Shown in pieces: positions 15,228 to 23,172 of a DNA stretch of 46,895 nt; position 1 is the stretch's first letter, and every line of letters starts with the position of its first letter. Both the position numbers and the translations under genes were made by a program. This DNA comes from QYOJ01 sp964642545 (GTDB lineage: Bacteria; Bacteroidota; Bacteroidia; Bacteroidales; FEN-979): positions 1 to 46,895 of the forward strand of contig CAZXQU010000019.1 in assembly GCA_964642545.1 (NCBI GenBank), written 5' to 3'. The notes beneath the pieces were generated by a model, which had not been told where the DNA came from, made no database searches, and saw only the letters and a list, made by a program, of their open reading frames with translations.

Positions 15228-17297
15228 CTATTGTTTCGGGAAGAGTCTGATGAGGGCGATTTCTGATGCCAGAAAGAGAAGTGCAAACAGTAGAAATAGT
15301 TTCCAGAGAGGCTTTCCTCGTTCGGTCTCCCTGATCTCTTTTGCCATGGATGGCTGGTTGGCTTTGAGTAAGAAAAATGAGCGAATCTCTTTTCGTTCAA
15401 AGATCTCCCGGATGGCTCCGGGGGCCATGTAGGTGAGATTGGACTCTGTTCGTGGATAGTTGAATGCAACACTGGATAAAGCTTTCTCTGCGAGGTAGAT
15501 TGAATAGAGGCCGGCCTCTTTGATCTGGTCGTGTGGGTAAAGTACCATGCGTCCATCAACGAACCTGAGTTCGGGGATGATCTCAAGTTCTGAGTCATCC
15601 TGAACAATTTTAAACATGATATCGTCCGATAGCGAATCAGTGGGGACCTCAATCGGGGTGTTTGTGGCTGTAAAATAGTACAGGTTGCTCCCTGGCTGGC
15701 TTAACAGGGCAATTTTATAGAATGTCGGGACAAAAAGCAAGTGGGCAGGAAGGCTAGAAACGTTTAGCTCTAGAGGCGATGTAAGGATGTAAATCTCTCC
15801 TTTCCCTCGGGGACTCCTTGCAAGCAGCAGGTCCCCGTTTTGAAGAGACAGAAGAGGTTCGATCGTAGAGCCTGTCATCAGTTTTAACTGGTAATGGAGG
15901 TTCACAACAGGCATGTCAGCATTGTTAGGCAGTTCAATTCGGCCTGATGCATCGGGTTCAAATACGTCATTGTATACCTGGCTTTCCAGACTGATTTGTG
16001 AAACACGAAGCCGGTTGGTATCTGCCACTCCGATTTCGGGCATCTCCATCAGATCGAAAAAGCTTTTGTAATCGGCTCTGTTTGCATCTTTCGGCAGGAT
16101 CGAAAGCACCGTGCCCCCGCGTTGTATAAACCGGTTAAGTTCCTGAGCAAGACCGGATGAGATATGGTTCAGCTGATTCAGGATGATCAGGGAGAATGAT
16201 GAGAAGGATGAGTAATTCAGCCGATTAACGGAGGAATTAACAAAACGGAAGGTAGAATCACTTCCAAAAAGTGCATTTAGATAGGGATTTTCACCAGCTT
16301 CGTTGATGCTAAGGATAGATACCGTTGAACCCAGGGGGTAGCTGATATAGCATCTGTCATCGTAAGTAATCGGATAGTCAGGTAGTTCGAGATATCCAGA
16401 CTGTATTCCTTCTGTTTCATTCGTAAAAGGGATGATCAGTTCTGTCTCCGCACCGGGATCAATTGTGGCACTGGAAAGGGCCTTCTGTATGTTGTTGATG
16501 ACAAGTTTTATCGGGATCTTTTCGAGTCGGTCGGTACCTGTATTTCTGATACGGACACGGAGGTGAGAGAGTTGGTCAGGCTGTTGAACAACCGATTCAA
16601 AGAAAGCAGTATCGATATACAGGTTCCCTGTTTGATTGGCTGAAAGAGGCAGAATATAATAGGATGTAGCTGTATCCGGAAGGAGGTTGTTAAAATCGCT
16701 TGTTTCCTCCTGAAAATCAGATATGAGAAAAATATTTCTGGCGATGCCGGGTGATGAAGCAAGCAAGTCCTCCTGTCTTGATACGACTTCGGATATTTTC
16801 CTGGAGGCGGTTGAGATGCGGACATCTTCCAGCATCTTCAGGAATTCATCACGTGAGACAAGATGTTGTCGAAACCCTTCAAAATCATTTGTAAGAAGCT
16901 GGAACCGGTCGGATGGTCTATAGGCGGAAACAACCTCCCTGGCTTTTTCTTTTGCTGTCTCGATCAGTTTCCCTTCACTTCCAATAGCATTCATGCTGAA
17001 TGAATTGTCAACAAAAATGCTAACTCCTTGCTTTTGTTGTTTGTCTGATTGCAGGGTGGAGGGCAGGTATGGCTGAGTAAAAGCAAAAACCAGGGAGGTA
17101 ATGGCGAGCAGCCTTATGGCCAACAGGATCCATTGCTTGATGTGCGATTTTCTTTGTCTCTCCTGTTTAATCTCAGCCAGAAACCTGACATTGGTAAACC
17201 AGACCTTTTTGTAACGCCTGAAATTGATCAGGTGAATAAGGATCGGTATCGCAAGTGCAAAAAGGCCATAAAGAAATAAAGGAGAGACGAATGACAT
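15228..17297 (-). CDS. BatA-like membrane protein with von Willebrand A domain
   Basis: 689 residues. The N-terminus matches the BatA family (MSFVSPLFLYGLFALAIPILIHLINFRRYKK), with two TM helices (about 5-25 and 55-77). The vWA domain starts at about 88 with the metal-site motif DNSFS (DxSxS). The long middle is beta-rich (about 250-560), and a last TM segment lies near 660-680. Such proteins sit in the inner membrane and are linked to Bat/MoxR-type chaperone systems or envelope stress; the exact role is unknown. The start codon overlaps the stop of gdhA (TGATG), suggesting translational coupling, although no functional link is known. Confidence 0.9.
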   Translation of the reverse strand: MSFVSPLFLYGLFALAIPILIHLINFRRYKKVWFTNVRFLAEIKQERQRKSHIKQWILLAIRLLAITSLVFAFTQPYLPSTLQSDKQQKQGVSIFVDNSFSMNAIGSEGKLIETAKEKAREVVSAYRPSDRFQLLTNDFEGFRQHLVSRDEFLKMLEDVRISTASRKISEVVSRQEDLLASSPGIARNIFLISDFQEETSDFNNLLPDTATSYYILPLSANQTGNLYIDTAFFESVVQQPDQLSHLRVRIRNTGTDRLEKIPIKLVINNIQKALSSATIDPGAETELIIPFTNETEGIQSGYLELPDYPITYDDRCYISYPLGSTVSILSINEAGENPYLNALFGSDSTFRFVNSSVNRLNYSSFSSFSLIILNQLNHISSGLAQELNRFIQRGGTVLSILPKDANRADYKSFFDLMEMPEIGVADTNRLRVSQISLESQVYNDVFEPDASGRIELPNNADMPVVNLHYQLKLMTGSTIEPLLSLQNGDLLLARSPRGKGEIYILTSPLELNVSSLPAHLLFVPTFYKIALLSQPGSNLYYFTATNTPIEVPTDSLSDDIMFKIVQDDSELEIIPELRFVDGRMVLYPHDQIKEAGLYSIYLAEKALSSVAFNYPRTESNLTYMAPGAIREIFERKEIRSFFLLKANQPSMAKEIRETERGKPLWKLFLLFALLFLASEIALIRLFPKQ

Positions 17298-18634
17298 CAG
17301 AGAACTCCCTGGTCGAGCATTGCGCTGGCAACCTTAAGGAATCCGGCTACATTAGCCCCTTTAACATAGTTGATATAACCTTCACTATCGGTGCCATGCT
17401 TCACGCATTGCTCATGAATGCTGGTCATGATATGATGCAGACGATCATCAACTTCGGTTAATGGCCAGCTGAGTTTCATCGAGTTCTGCGACATCTCAAG
17501 TCCCGATGTTGATACGCCACCTGCATTGACTGCTTTTCCTGGAGCAAACAGAATTTTGTTCTCAAGGAAGAGCTCAACAGCTTCCGGTGTGCTGGGCATA
17601 TTTGCACCTTCAGCAACGCATATTACGCCATTGTCAATGAGGTGCTGGGCATCCTCTTTGTTCAATTCATTTTGTGTGGCACAGGGCAGAGCAATATCGC
17701 ATTTTACTTCCCAAGGATGTTTTCCCTGGTGGAACTGGGCGGAGGGAAACTCATAGGTATACGGTTTTACGATATCCTGGTTGGATGCTCTCAACTCTAA
17801 CATATAATCAATCTTTTCGCCCGAAATACCATCCGGGTCATACACGTAACCATCGGGTCCTGAGATCGTAACAACTTTTGCTCCCAGTTCTGTTGCTTTC
17901 AGTGCAGCGCCCCAGGCAACATTTCCAAAACCGGAGAGAGCAACGATCTTTTCAGCAAAGGAATCACCTTTTGTTTTGAGCATCTCTTTTGCGAAATAGA
18001 CAGTCCCGAAACCGGTAGCTTCCGGACGAATAAGGCTTCCGCCCCAGTTCAGCCCTTTACCGGTAAGTACGCCGGAATTTTCGCGGGCCAATTTTTTATA
18101 CATCCCGTAAAGGAATCCGATCTCTCTTCCACCAACTCCGATATCACCTGCAGGAACATCTGTTTCGGGTCCAATAACCTTCCACAGTTCCATCATGAAG
18201 CCCTGGCAAAAACGCATGATCTCGCCGTTTGATTTTCCTTTCGGATCAAAATCTGAACCTCCTTTTGCTCCTCCCATAGGCAGGGTGGTAAGGCTGTTTT
18301 TAAAGATCTGCTCGAAACCCAGAAATTTCAGAATACTCAGGTTCACACTGGGGTGGAATCTCAAACCTCCTTTATAAGGTCCGATGGCATTGTTGAATTG
18401 GATACGGTAGCCACGGTTTACCTGAACCTTGCCATTATCATCAACCCAACTGATTTTGAAGGTAAAGATCCGGTCGGGTTCAACAATCCGATCGATGATG
18501 TTACCTGTTTCAAACTGAGGGTTCTCATTGTAGACCTCTTCAATTGATTCCAATACCTCTCTAACAGCTTGCAGGAATTCAACCTCCCCTGGATTCCTTT
18601 TTTCCAGGTCGTGCATGATCTTTTCAATATTCAT
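17297..18634 (-). CDS. gdhA: Glutamate dehydrogenase (hexameric, NADP-type)
   Basis: 445 residues, the usual length for the hexameric enzyme. It converts 2-oxoglutarate and ammonium to glutamate, or the reverse, in the cytosol. Visible motifs: substrate and catalytic region GPYKGGLRFHPSVNLSILKFLGFEQ, PMGGAKGGSDFDPKGKS with the catalytic lysine, and PAGDIGVGGREIG; then a Rossmann coenzyme domain with SGFGNVAWGAA. The C-terminal ANVAGFLKVASAML is typical of bacterial GdhA. NADP preference is inferred from similarity to the GdhA branch. Upstream lie a TAATTTTG -7 box and a perfect palindrome at the predicted transcript start, so regulation by a CRP/FNR-family protein is likely. Confidence 0.96.
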   Translation of the reverse strand: MNIEKIMHDLEKRNPGEVEFLQAVREVLESIEEVYNENPQFETGNIIDRIVEPDRIFTFKISWVDDNGKVQVNRGYRIQFNNAIGPYKGGLRFHPSVNLSILKFLGFEQIFKNSLTTLPMGGAKGGSDFDPKGKSNGEIMRFCQGFMMELWKVIGPETDVPAGDIGVGGREIGFLYGMYKKLARENSGVLTGKGLNWGGSLIRPEATGFGTVYFAKEMLKTKGDSFAEKIVALSGFGNVAWGAALKATELGAKVVTISGPDGYVYDPDGISGEKIDYMLELRASNQDIVKPYTYEFPSAQFHQGKHPWEVKCDIALPCATQNELNKEDAQHLIDNGVICVAEGANMPSTPEAVELFLENKILFAPGKAVNAGGVSTSGLEMSQNSMKLSWPLTEVDDRLHHIMTSIHEQCVKHGTDSEGYINYVKGANVAGFLKVASAMLDQGVL

Positions 18635-18671
18635 TTTCGTAGATTTTGATAGTTTTTTTGTGGATTTTCTT

Positions 18672-18693
18672 ATTTGTGAATATATTCACAAAT
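18672..18693. promoter_or_regulatory. Perfect 22-bp palindrome at the gdhA promoter, CRP/FNR-type operator
   Basis: The centre is TGTGAATATATTCACA, exactly the TGTGA-N6-TCACA consensus of the CRP family, extended to a perfect 22-bp palindrome. It sits 38-59 bp before the gdhA ATG and directly downstream of the predicted -7 box (18700-18707). That placement would favour repression when occupied. No CRP-family gene is in the window. Confidence 0.75.
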
Positions 18694-18699
18694 CAAGTA

Positions 18700-18707
18700 C
18701 AAAATTA
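18700..18707 (-). promoter_or_regulatory. gdhA -7 promoter box
   Basis: Minus strand TAATTTTG fits TAnnTTTG. A TTG lies 22 bp upstream as a possible -33 element. Predicted transcript start near 18695, adjoining the palindrome 18672-18693. Confidence 0.55.
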
Positions 18708-18755
18708 CATGGTTTCTGTCTAATAGCAATATTTATTTCAACTATTCTTAGGAAT

Positions 18756-19241
18756 TTATTCGTAATTCTCTTGCCTGATTATATGTCCGTTTTGATCGTA
18801 AAAAAGCCATAAACCCTCACCTTTTCCTTGCCTGTATTTCCCGCTGGTTTTAAGTTGGCCATTATTGTAATAATCTTTGTAATTTCCATCAAGAATCGAG
18901 TCCTTGTAAAAACATTCCATTAACAGTACCTTCTGTGGATTCCAGAGTTGATAGATACTGTCGGGACGATTCCGGTGAAAGTACATCTCCTCTTTCTTTA
19001 CACCAGTTTCAAAAAACCGGGTAAGTTTTCCTTCCAGGTTGTCGTTGAGATAGTAGCACTCCATCTGAAGGGTTCCGTCATCATAGAAAAAACGTGCTGG
19101 GCCATGATAATGTTCCCCTTTCAATGTAATCTCAGAGCGGATATTCCCGTTGGAGTAGTAATCTTTTTTAACATGACTGCATGCAACGGTCAACCCCACA
19201 AGAAGGAGCAGAATAAAGAAGTGATATTTGTGTGACATCAT
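18756..19241 (-). CDS. MORN-variant repeat lipoprotein
   Basis: 161 residues. Signal peptide with lipobox (LTVACS, Cys21) marks a lipoprotein. The rest is made of MORN-type repeats: YYSNGNIRSEITLKGE, FYDDGTLQMECYYLND, YYNNGQLKTSGKYRQG, FYDQNGHIIRQENY. Such proteins are common in Bacteroidota and often carried to the surface; function unknown. It starts 9 bp after the end of marC and lies on the same strand, so it may be part of that operon. Confidence 0.9.
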   Translation of the reverse strand: MMSHKYHFFILLLLVGLTVACSHVKKDYYSNGNIRSEITLKGEHYHGPARFFYDDGTLQMECYYLNDNLEGKLTRFFETGVKKEEMYFHRNRPDSIYQLWNPQKVLLMECFYKDSILDGNYKDYYNNGQLKTSGKYRQGKGEGLWLFYDQNGHIIRQENYE

Positions 19242-19249
19242 ACGAAATG

Positions 19250-19891
19250 TTACGGGAACAATTTTATGGCCCCGTGAATTCCAATTATGATCATCTGTAT
19301 GGCGATGATGGTCAGGATCAATCCCATGATCCTACTGATGGCTTTGATAATTGCCGGATCAAGCCTGGAGGTCAGCTTTTTGCCAGAGATGAAAACAATG
19401 TAAGTCAGTGCGCACATGAAGATGAAGACACCAATGACCAGCACGACATTCCATAAGCCTTTGTCGGCGCCGATGAAATTCATGGCTGAAGAGATCGTTC
19501 CGGGACCGGCAAGAAGCGGAATCCCCAGTGGTGAGATAGCCATGTCGCTAGCTTGCTTTTTAATCTGATCAGGAGTAGCCTGAGCATCGTTGTGCATGGT
19601 ATTTTCCTGGGCATTCAGAAGCTGGTATCCGATAACAAAAACAATCATACCCCCGGCAATCTGAAATGCAGGCAGGGTGATGCCGAACATCTGAAAAATG
19701 TAGTGTCCGAACACACAAAAAACACCAACGAGTATCACGGCAGTAAGGCAGGCTTTGAAAGCTATCTGGCGTTGAAGCTTCTGGTCAAATTTTTGGACCA
19801 TACCCAGGAAAATAGGCAGATTGCCAAATGGGTTCATAATGGCAAAGAATCCCATGAATACGGTAAAAATGTGCAGGGCAAGGTTGTGCAT
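19250..19891 (-). CDS. MarC family integral membrane protein
   Basis: 213 residues, about six TM helices. Characteristic start FVGFFAIMNPFGNLPIFLGM-like (here TVFMGFFAIMNPFGNLPIFLG), the family's NPxGNxPIF motif, and the mid-protein AISPLGIPLLAGPGTISS motif (SPLGIPLLAGPG). The transport role of MarC proteins is not established; an antibiotic-resistance role once proposed for E. coli MarC was not upheld. 25 bp downstream of the methyltransferase gene on the same strand. Confidence 0.93.
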   Translation of the reverse strand: MHNLALHIFTVFMGFFAIMNPFGNLPIFLGMVQKFDQKLQRQIAFKACLTAVILVGVFCVFGHYIFQMFGITLPAFQIAGGMIVFVIGYQLLNAQENTMHNDAQATPDQIKKQASDMAISPLGIPLLAGPGTISSAMNFIGADKGLWNVVLVIGVFIFMCALTYIVFISGKKLTSRLDPAIIKAISRIMGLILTIIAIQMIIIGIHGAIKLFP

Positions 19892-19916
19892 GTTGACTGG
19901 TTTGGTTTAACAAAGG

Positions 19917-20618
19917 CTAAAAATAGTGAAAATCTTTGGCTGCGGTCAGGTACTCCGCCGAGTATTTTCTCTCCTCGTTCAGAATGGTTAGTTCAGATTC
20001 CTGAATTTGCTCAGGTTCAACAGGCGATAGTTCAGCGATTATACGAGTGACCTTTCCACCGGGGTAGGGGTAGATTCGGACAAGCTTCAGGGGGTAAAGT
20101 TGATGCTTTTTTGCCAGTGTTTGTGCTTCCGGCCACCTGTCGGCTGGCAGGATGAATGCAAACCGGCCATCTTTGGAAAGCAACGTTGAAACATCGTTAA
20201 TCAGTTCTTCGAGTGACAGTGTGAGGTCGTGTCGGGCAAGAGCCTTTTTTCTGCTTTCAGGCTTCAGGGAGTCTTTGAAAAAAGGGGGATTGGAGATGAT
20301 GAGGTCGTAGCGGCGGTCGGCCAGGAGTTCAACAAGCTGAATGGCGACAGGGAAACAAGCCAGCCGGGTGTTCCAGGGACTCTTCTGAAAATTTTCGGCA
20401 GCCTCATTGGCCGATTCCTGATCCAGTTCAACAGCATCGATCATCGCCCTTGATTTCTGCGCCATCATCAATGCCAACACCCCGCAACCCGTTCCGATAT
20501 CCAGAATCCTGGAAGCATTCCCAGGATCAGTCAGCGCTCCCAGCAGCATCGAATCGGTGCCAACAGGCATCGTGCTGTGAGAGTCTTCAACACTGAATTG
20601 TTTGAACCGGAACGACAT
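19917..20618 (-). CDS. tRNA1(Val) adenine-37 N6-methyltransferase-like (TrmN6/YfiC)
   Basis: 233 residues, Rossmann methyltransferase with SAM-binding ILDIGTGCGVLALMMAQK (LDIGTGCG) and catalytic NPPF (LIISNPPFFKDSL), which marks an N6-adenine enzyme. The N-terminal FRFKQFSVEDSHSTMPVGTDSMLLGA is the usual opening of the YfiC/TrmN6 group. It methylates A37 of tRNA1(Val) in E. coli. It starts 2 bp after rimM ends, in a run of RNA-related genes (rpsP, rimM), which supports a translation role. Confidence 0.9.
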   Translation of the reverse strand: MSFRFKQFSVEDSHSTMPVGTDSMLLGALTDPGNASRILDIGTGCGVLALMMAQKSRAMIDAVELDQESANEAAENFQKSPWNTRLACFPVAIQLVELLADRRYDLIISNPPFFKDSLKPESRKKALARHDLTLSLEELINDVSTLLSKDGRFAFILPADRWPEAQTLAKKHQLYPLKLVRIYPYPGGKVTRIIAELSPVEPEQIQESELTILNEERKYSAEYLTAAKDFHYF

Positions 20619-20620
20619 CT

Positions 20621-21151
20621 TTACCTGGTATAAAGTTCAATTAACCCTTCCGGTGCACGGATATGCATGGTTTGTGCTTTTCGGTCTACCTTCAGGATCA
20701 CTTCATCTACCACCGGGATCAGGATCTCTTTGCCCTGATGCCTGATCTGAAAAAGTGCCTGCTGCGGCAAGTCCAAAACATCTTCAATGAATCCAATATC
20801 TCCATATTTCTCGTCGACAACCTTAAATCCTTTGACTTCATGAAAATAGAACCGGTTTCCGTCGAGTTTAGGAAGAGAGGAGAGGGGGAGGTAGAGTTCC
20901 TTTCCGGTAAACACATCGGCATGCTCGGCAGTGGATACATCCTGAAATCTCAGGATCAACTTTTTCTTATCCACCACCTCTACCGAATCGATAAAAAAAG
21001 GAATCCGCTCATGTGCAACATCCACATAAACGGATTCGATAGTTTCGTAATCTCCGGCATCATCTACCTCGAGAAGTACAATCAGGTGGCCCTGATTGCC
21101 ATGTCTTTTCAAGATCTTCCCAAAATAATAGAATTCATCCGGCTTCATCAT
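20621..21151 (-). CDS. rimM: Ribosome maturation factor RimM
   Basis: 176 residues, usual length. N-terminal RimM barrel with FGKILKRHGNQGHLIVLLEVD and a C-terminal PRC-barrel (KGFKVVDEKYGDIGFIEDVLDLPQQALFQI ... IPVVDEVILKVD). It binds S19 and assists assembly of the 30S head. Downstream of rpsP by 15 bp, the conserved rpsP-rimM order. The adjoining double Met leaves the start uncertain by one codon. Confidence 0.95.
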   Translation of the reverse strand: MMKPDEFYYFGKILKRHGNQGHLIVLLEVDDAGDYETIESVYVDVAHERIPFFIDSVEVVDKKKLILRFQDVSTAEHADVFTGKELYLPLSSLPKLDGNRFYFHEVKGFKVVDEKYGDIGFIEDVLDLPQQALFQIRHQGKEILIPVVDEVILKVDRKAQTMHIRAPEGLIELYTR

Positions 21152-21166
21152 TCCAAAGTTCGGGAG

Positions 21167-21919
21167 TTATACTGTTGGCTCCTCTTTCTTTGGTTCTTCG
21201 GGGGTTGGTTCTTCTTCAGCCGCGGTATCTTCAGCGGAGGCTGCCTCCTCTTCAACAGGAGTCACTTCAGCAACAACTTCTACTTCGGCTACCTCTTCAA
21301 CTGCAGCTTCAATTACCTCTTCTATTTCAGCAATAACTTCAGCAACTGCTTCTGCTTCAACGATTGCTTCAGCTTCGGCTACTACTTCGGCTACTTCGGC
21401 TACTGCTTCAACTTCAACTTCAGCCTCTGCAGCTGCACCGGCTTCAGCGGCTTTCTGCTCCTTAGCATATTTTTTGGCAAGGGCCTGTGCTTTGGTTTCG
21501 TTTACCTTCATTTCGTGATCAAGAGCAACTTTATCTGCCTCTTTGACACTCAGTTGGTGCTCATTCTTCTTGTTTCTGATCTGGGTTTCCTTTGCGGAGA
21601 GCCAGATCTGGAACCTCTCTTCAGCCTCTTCAATAGTAAACGCTCCTTTCTGAACTCCTTTCAGAAGATGGTTTTTGTACATAACGCCTTTGTAGGCGAG
21701 GAGGGCTTTGACTGTATCGGTAGGTTGTGCACCTTTGCGTAACCAGTTAAGGGCACTCTCAAAATTGATCTCAATCTCTGCCGGTTTGGTCAGTGGATTG
21801 TAAAAGCCAATTTTTTCAATGAATTTCCCGTCACGTGGTGCTCGACCATCCGCAATCACAATGTGATAAAAAGGTTGCCCCTTCTTACCTCTTCTCTGTA
21901 ATCTAATCTTTGCTGGCAT
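21167..21919 (-). CDS. rpsP: 30S ribosomal protein S16 with long acidic Ala/Val/Glu tail
   Basis: 250 residues, of which the first ~80 are standard S16 (PAKIRLQRRGKKGQPFYHIVIADGRAPRDGKFIEKIGFYNP). A coiled-coil-like charged linker (about 80-155) and then a low-complexity tail (about 155-250) of AEAEAVAEV-type repeats follow, ending in EEEPTPEEPKKEEPTV. Bacteroidota S16 proteins usually have an extension, but this one is longer than the ribosomal domain itself. The tail is acidic and so unlikely to bind rRNA directly. A consensus promoter lies 43 bp upstream. Confidence 0.96.
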   Translation of the reverse strand: MPAKIRLQRRGKKGQPFYHIVIADGRAPRDGKFIEKIGFYNPLTKPAEIEINFESALNWLRKGAQPTDTVKALLAYKGVMYKNHLLKGVQKGAFTIEEAEERFQIWLSAKETQIRNKKNEHQLSVKEADKVALDHEMKVNETKAQALAKKYAKEQKAAEAGAAAEAEVEVEAVAEVAEVVAEAEAIVEAEAVAEVIAEIEEVIEAAVEEVAEVEVVAEVTPVEEEAASAEDTAAEEEPTPEEPKKEEPTV

Positions 21920-21962
21920 GTTACTTTAATGAATTGTTAACTAGGTTTATGAAATTGGGGTG

Positions 21963-21994
21963 CAAAAATACCATATATAATTGAAAGAAACAAA
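21963..21994 (-). promoter_or_regulatory. Bacteroidota housekeeping promoter of the rpsP operon
   Basis: Minus strand TTTG-N20-TATTTTTG, a full match to the -33/-7 consensus TTTG-N19-21-TAnnTTTG. Predicted start near 21956, leader about 37 nt to the rpsP ATG. Likely serves rpsP, rimM and trmN6, perhaps also marC and the MORN gene. Confidence 0.75.
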
Positions 21995-22024
21995 TCAACG
22001 ATATGCGATTACCTCATGACCCCA

Positions 22025-22636
22025 TCACTGAACCTTCACAAACTTCTCCCGTTCGGTATAGCAGAAACTACACTCTTTCTCCGGGCTTACAACACCATAG
22101 AGGTTTCCGCATTTGGGACACACCCAATAGAATTCAGGGAGTGAGTTGGTGTTCTCTTTCCCAATAGCTTCAGCAACATTTAGAAATAGTTGCAAGCTTT
22201 GCTGCTCTGTCTCTTTTGCCCATCGAAGGGCCTTTGCCGCACTGTTTTCTCCATCGGCTTTTGCCTGGTTGAGATACTCCTGGTATTTGATCCCAGCCTC
22301 AATCCGTACCTCTTTGAATGCATCTTCAATATTTAGTTGAGGTGTTTTTAGGATGATGGCCGGTGTAGAAGGCTCAGCAGTGATGCCCATCTGGGAGAGC
22401 ACCTTTTCGAAATTGCCGGCATGCACTGAAGCGGTTTTCGCGATAGCACGAAAGAATGTGGCTGCTTTCGGTAGTCCCTGCTTGTCGGCATCCGCCGCAT
22501 AGGCAGCAAAGACGATACTGTTAGCCGATTCAAACCGATAAGCTTCAGAGAGGTTGGCAGCAGTTTTGGTTTGGGAGAACCCCGACAAACAGGGAATCAG
22601 GAGCAGTATAAGGACCAGGTGGAGGGGGTGTTTCAT
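22025..22636 (-). CDS. Exported rubrerythrin-like protein (ferritin-like plus rubredoxin-like)
   Basis: 203 residues. A signal peptide (about 1-21, ending SGFSQ) precedes a four-helix ferritin-like region (about 25-160) and a C-terminal rubredoxin-like knuckle with two Cys pairs (YWVCPKCGNLYG ... KECSFCYTERE). Rubrerythrins reduce peroxide with a di-iron centre and are usually cytoplasmic. Here the helix-2 motif that normally reads ExxH appears as ASVH, and the last helix ETEQQSLQL lacks the usual His, so the di-iron site looks incomplete. Function may be electron transfer or iron binding. The DUF2231 membrane gene lies just upstream on the same strand. Confidence 0.85.
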   Translation of the reverse strand: MKHPLHLVLILLLIPCLSGFSQTKTAANLSEAYRFESANSIVFAAYAADADKQGLPKAATFFRAIAKTASVHAGNFEKVLSQMGITAEPSTPAIILKTPQLNIEDAFKEVRIEAGIKYQEYLNQAKADGENSAAKALRWAKETEQQSLQLFLNVAEAIGKENTNSLPEFYWVCPKCGNLYGVVSPEKECSFCYTEREKFVKVQ

Positions 22637-22640
22637 AATG

Positions 22641-22663
22641 AATTAGGAAATTAGGAAATTAGG
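22641..22663. repeat. Short tandem AATTAGGAA repeat
   Basis: Three units of AATTAGGAA between the rubrerythrin-like and DUF2231 genes. Same kind as 26709-26740, 30868-30898, 41281-41319 and 42191-42222. Confidence 0.7.
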
Positions 22664-23092
22664 TTAAATTCCCATTAGGTAGTTCTCTACCAGCATGCCT
22701 CCCAGGTGCCCTGTATAGATCACAAAGATAAATGCACAGAGGAAGAGGCTCAGGGCCACCCATTTCAGGTAGCTGTTGTCTTTCTTAAGATAGACAATCA
22801 AAACCCTGAAGGTGGTTGCAAGGATCATGAATACTAGAGTAAATGTAGCAAAAAGTTTGTGTTCAATCCTGGCTAATCCGGCTTCTCCTGATAACATACT
22901 CGTGAAATAGTACCCGGTGCCAAATGCAACGATCGCTGCAATCATACCGAAAATCTCAAGATAGTAGCCCGTTTTTGACAAACATGGATCTTTTTTATTG
23001 AACACACTGACAAGATCAACGATAAACCCGATCATTATCAAGGCGATCGGAAAATGAACAGTCATGGGGTGAAAATAACTGCTGTTTAACAT
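22664..23092 (-). CDS. DUF2231-type four-helix membrane protein
   Basis: From ATG 23092 it is 142 residues; a TTG at 23110 is rejected because it lies in a -7 box. About four TM helices and the family motif FHPMTVHFPIALIMIGFIVD (HPxxVHFPIAL) near the start, plus GHLGGMLVENY near the end. Conserved histidines in such proteins may bind haem or metal. The neighbouring exported rubrerythrin-like gene suggests a redox pairing at the membrane, an inference only. Confidence 0.82.
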   Translation of the reverse strand: MLNSSYFHPMTVHFPIALIMIGFIVDLVSVFNKKDPCLSKTGYYLEIFGMIAAIVAFGTGYYFTSMLSGEAGLARIEHKLFATFTLVFMILATTFRVLIVYLKKDNSYLKWVALSLFLCAFIFVIYTGHLGGMLVENYLMGI

Positions 23093-23107
23093 GGCCTGAG
23101 TTTTTAA

Positions 23108-23115
23108 CAAAGGTA
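23108..23115 (-). promoter_or_regulatory. -7 box upstream of the DUF2231 gene
   Basis: Minus strand TACCTTTG matches TAnnTTTG. No clear -33 box. It implies a very short leader (about 10 nt) to ATG 23092 and argues against the TTG start at 23110. Confidence 0.4.
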
Positions 23116-23172
23116 GTACATTTTTATTAACATTGGCCTGCCGCCGGGGGGATTTTAAGTACTTTTACCGAC

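Noticed and set aside
20663..21742. 359-residue plus-strand ORF rich in Phe, Ser, Cys and Gly
   Set aside because: It is antisense to rimM and to the repetitive Ala/Val/Glu tail of rpsP, whose low complexity keeps the opposite frame open. No domain or start context supports it.
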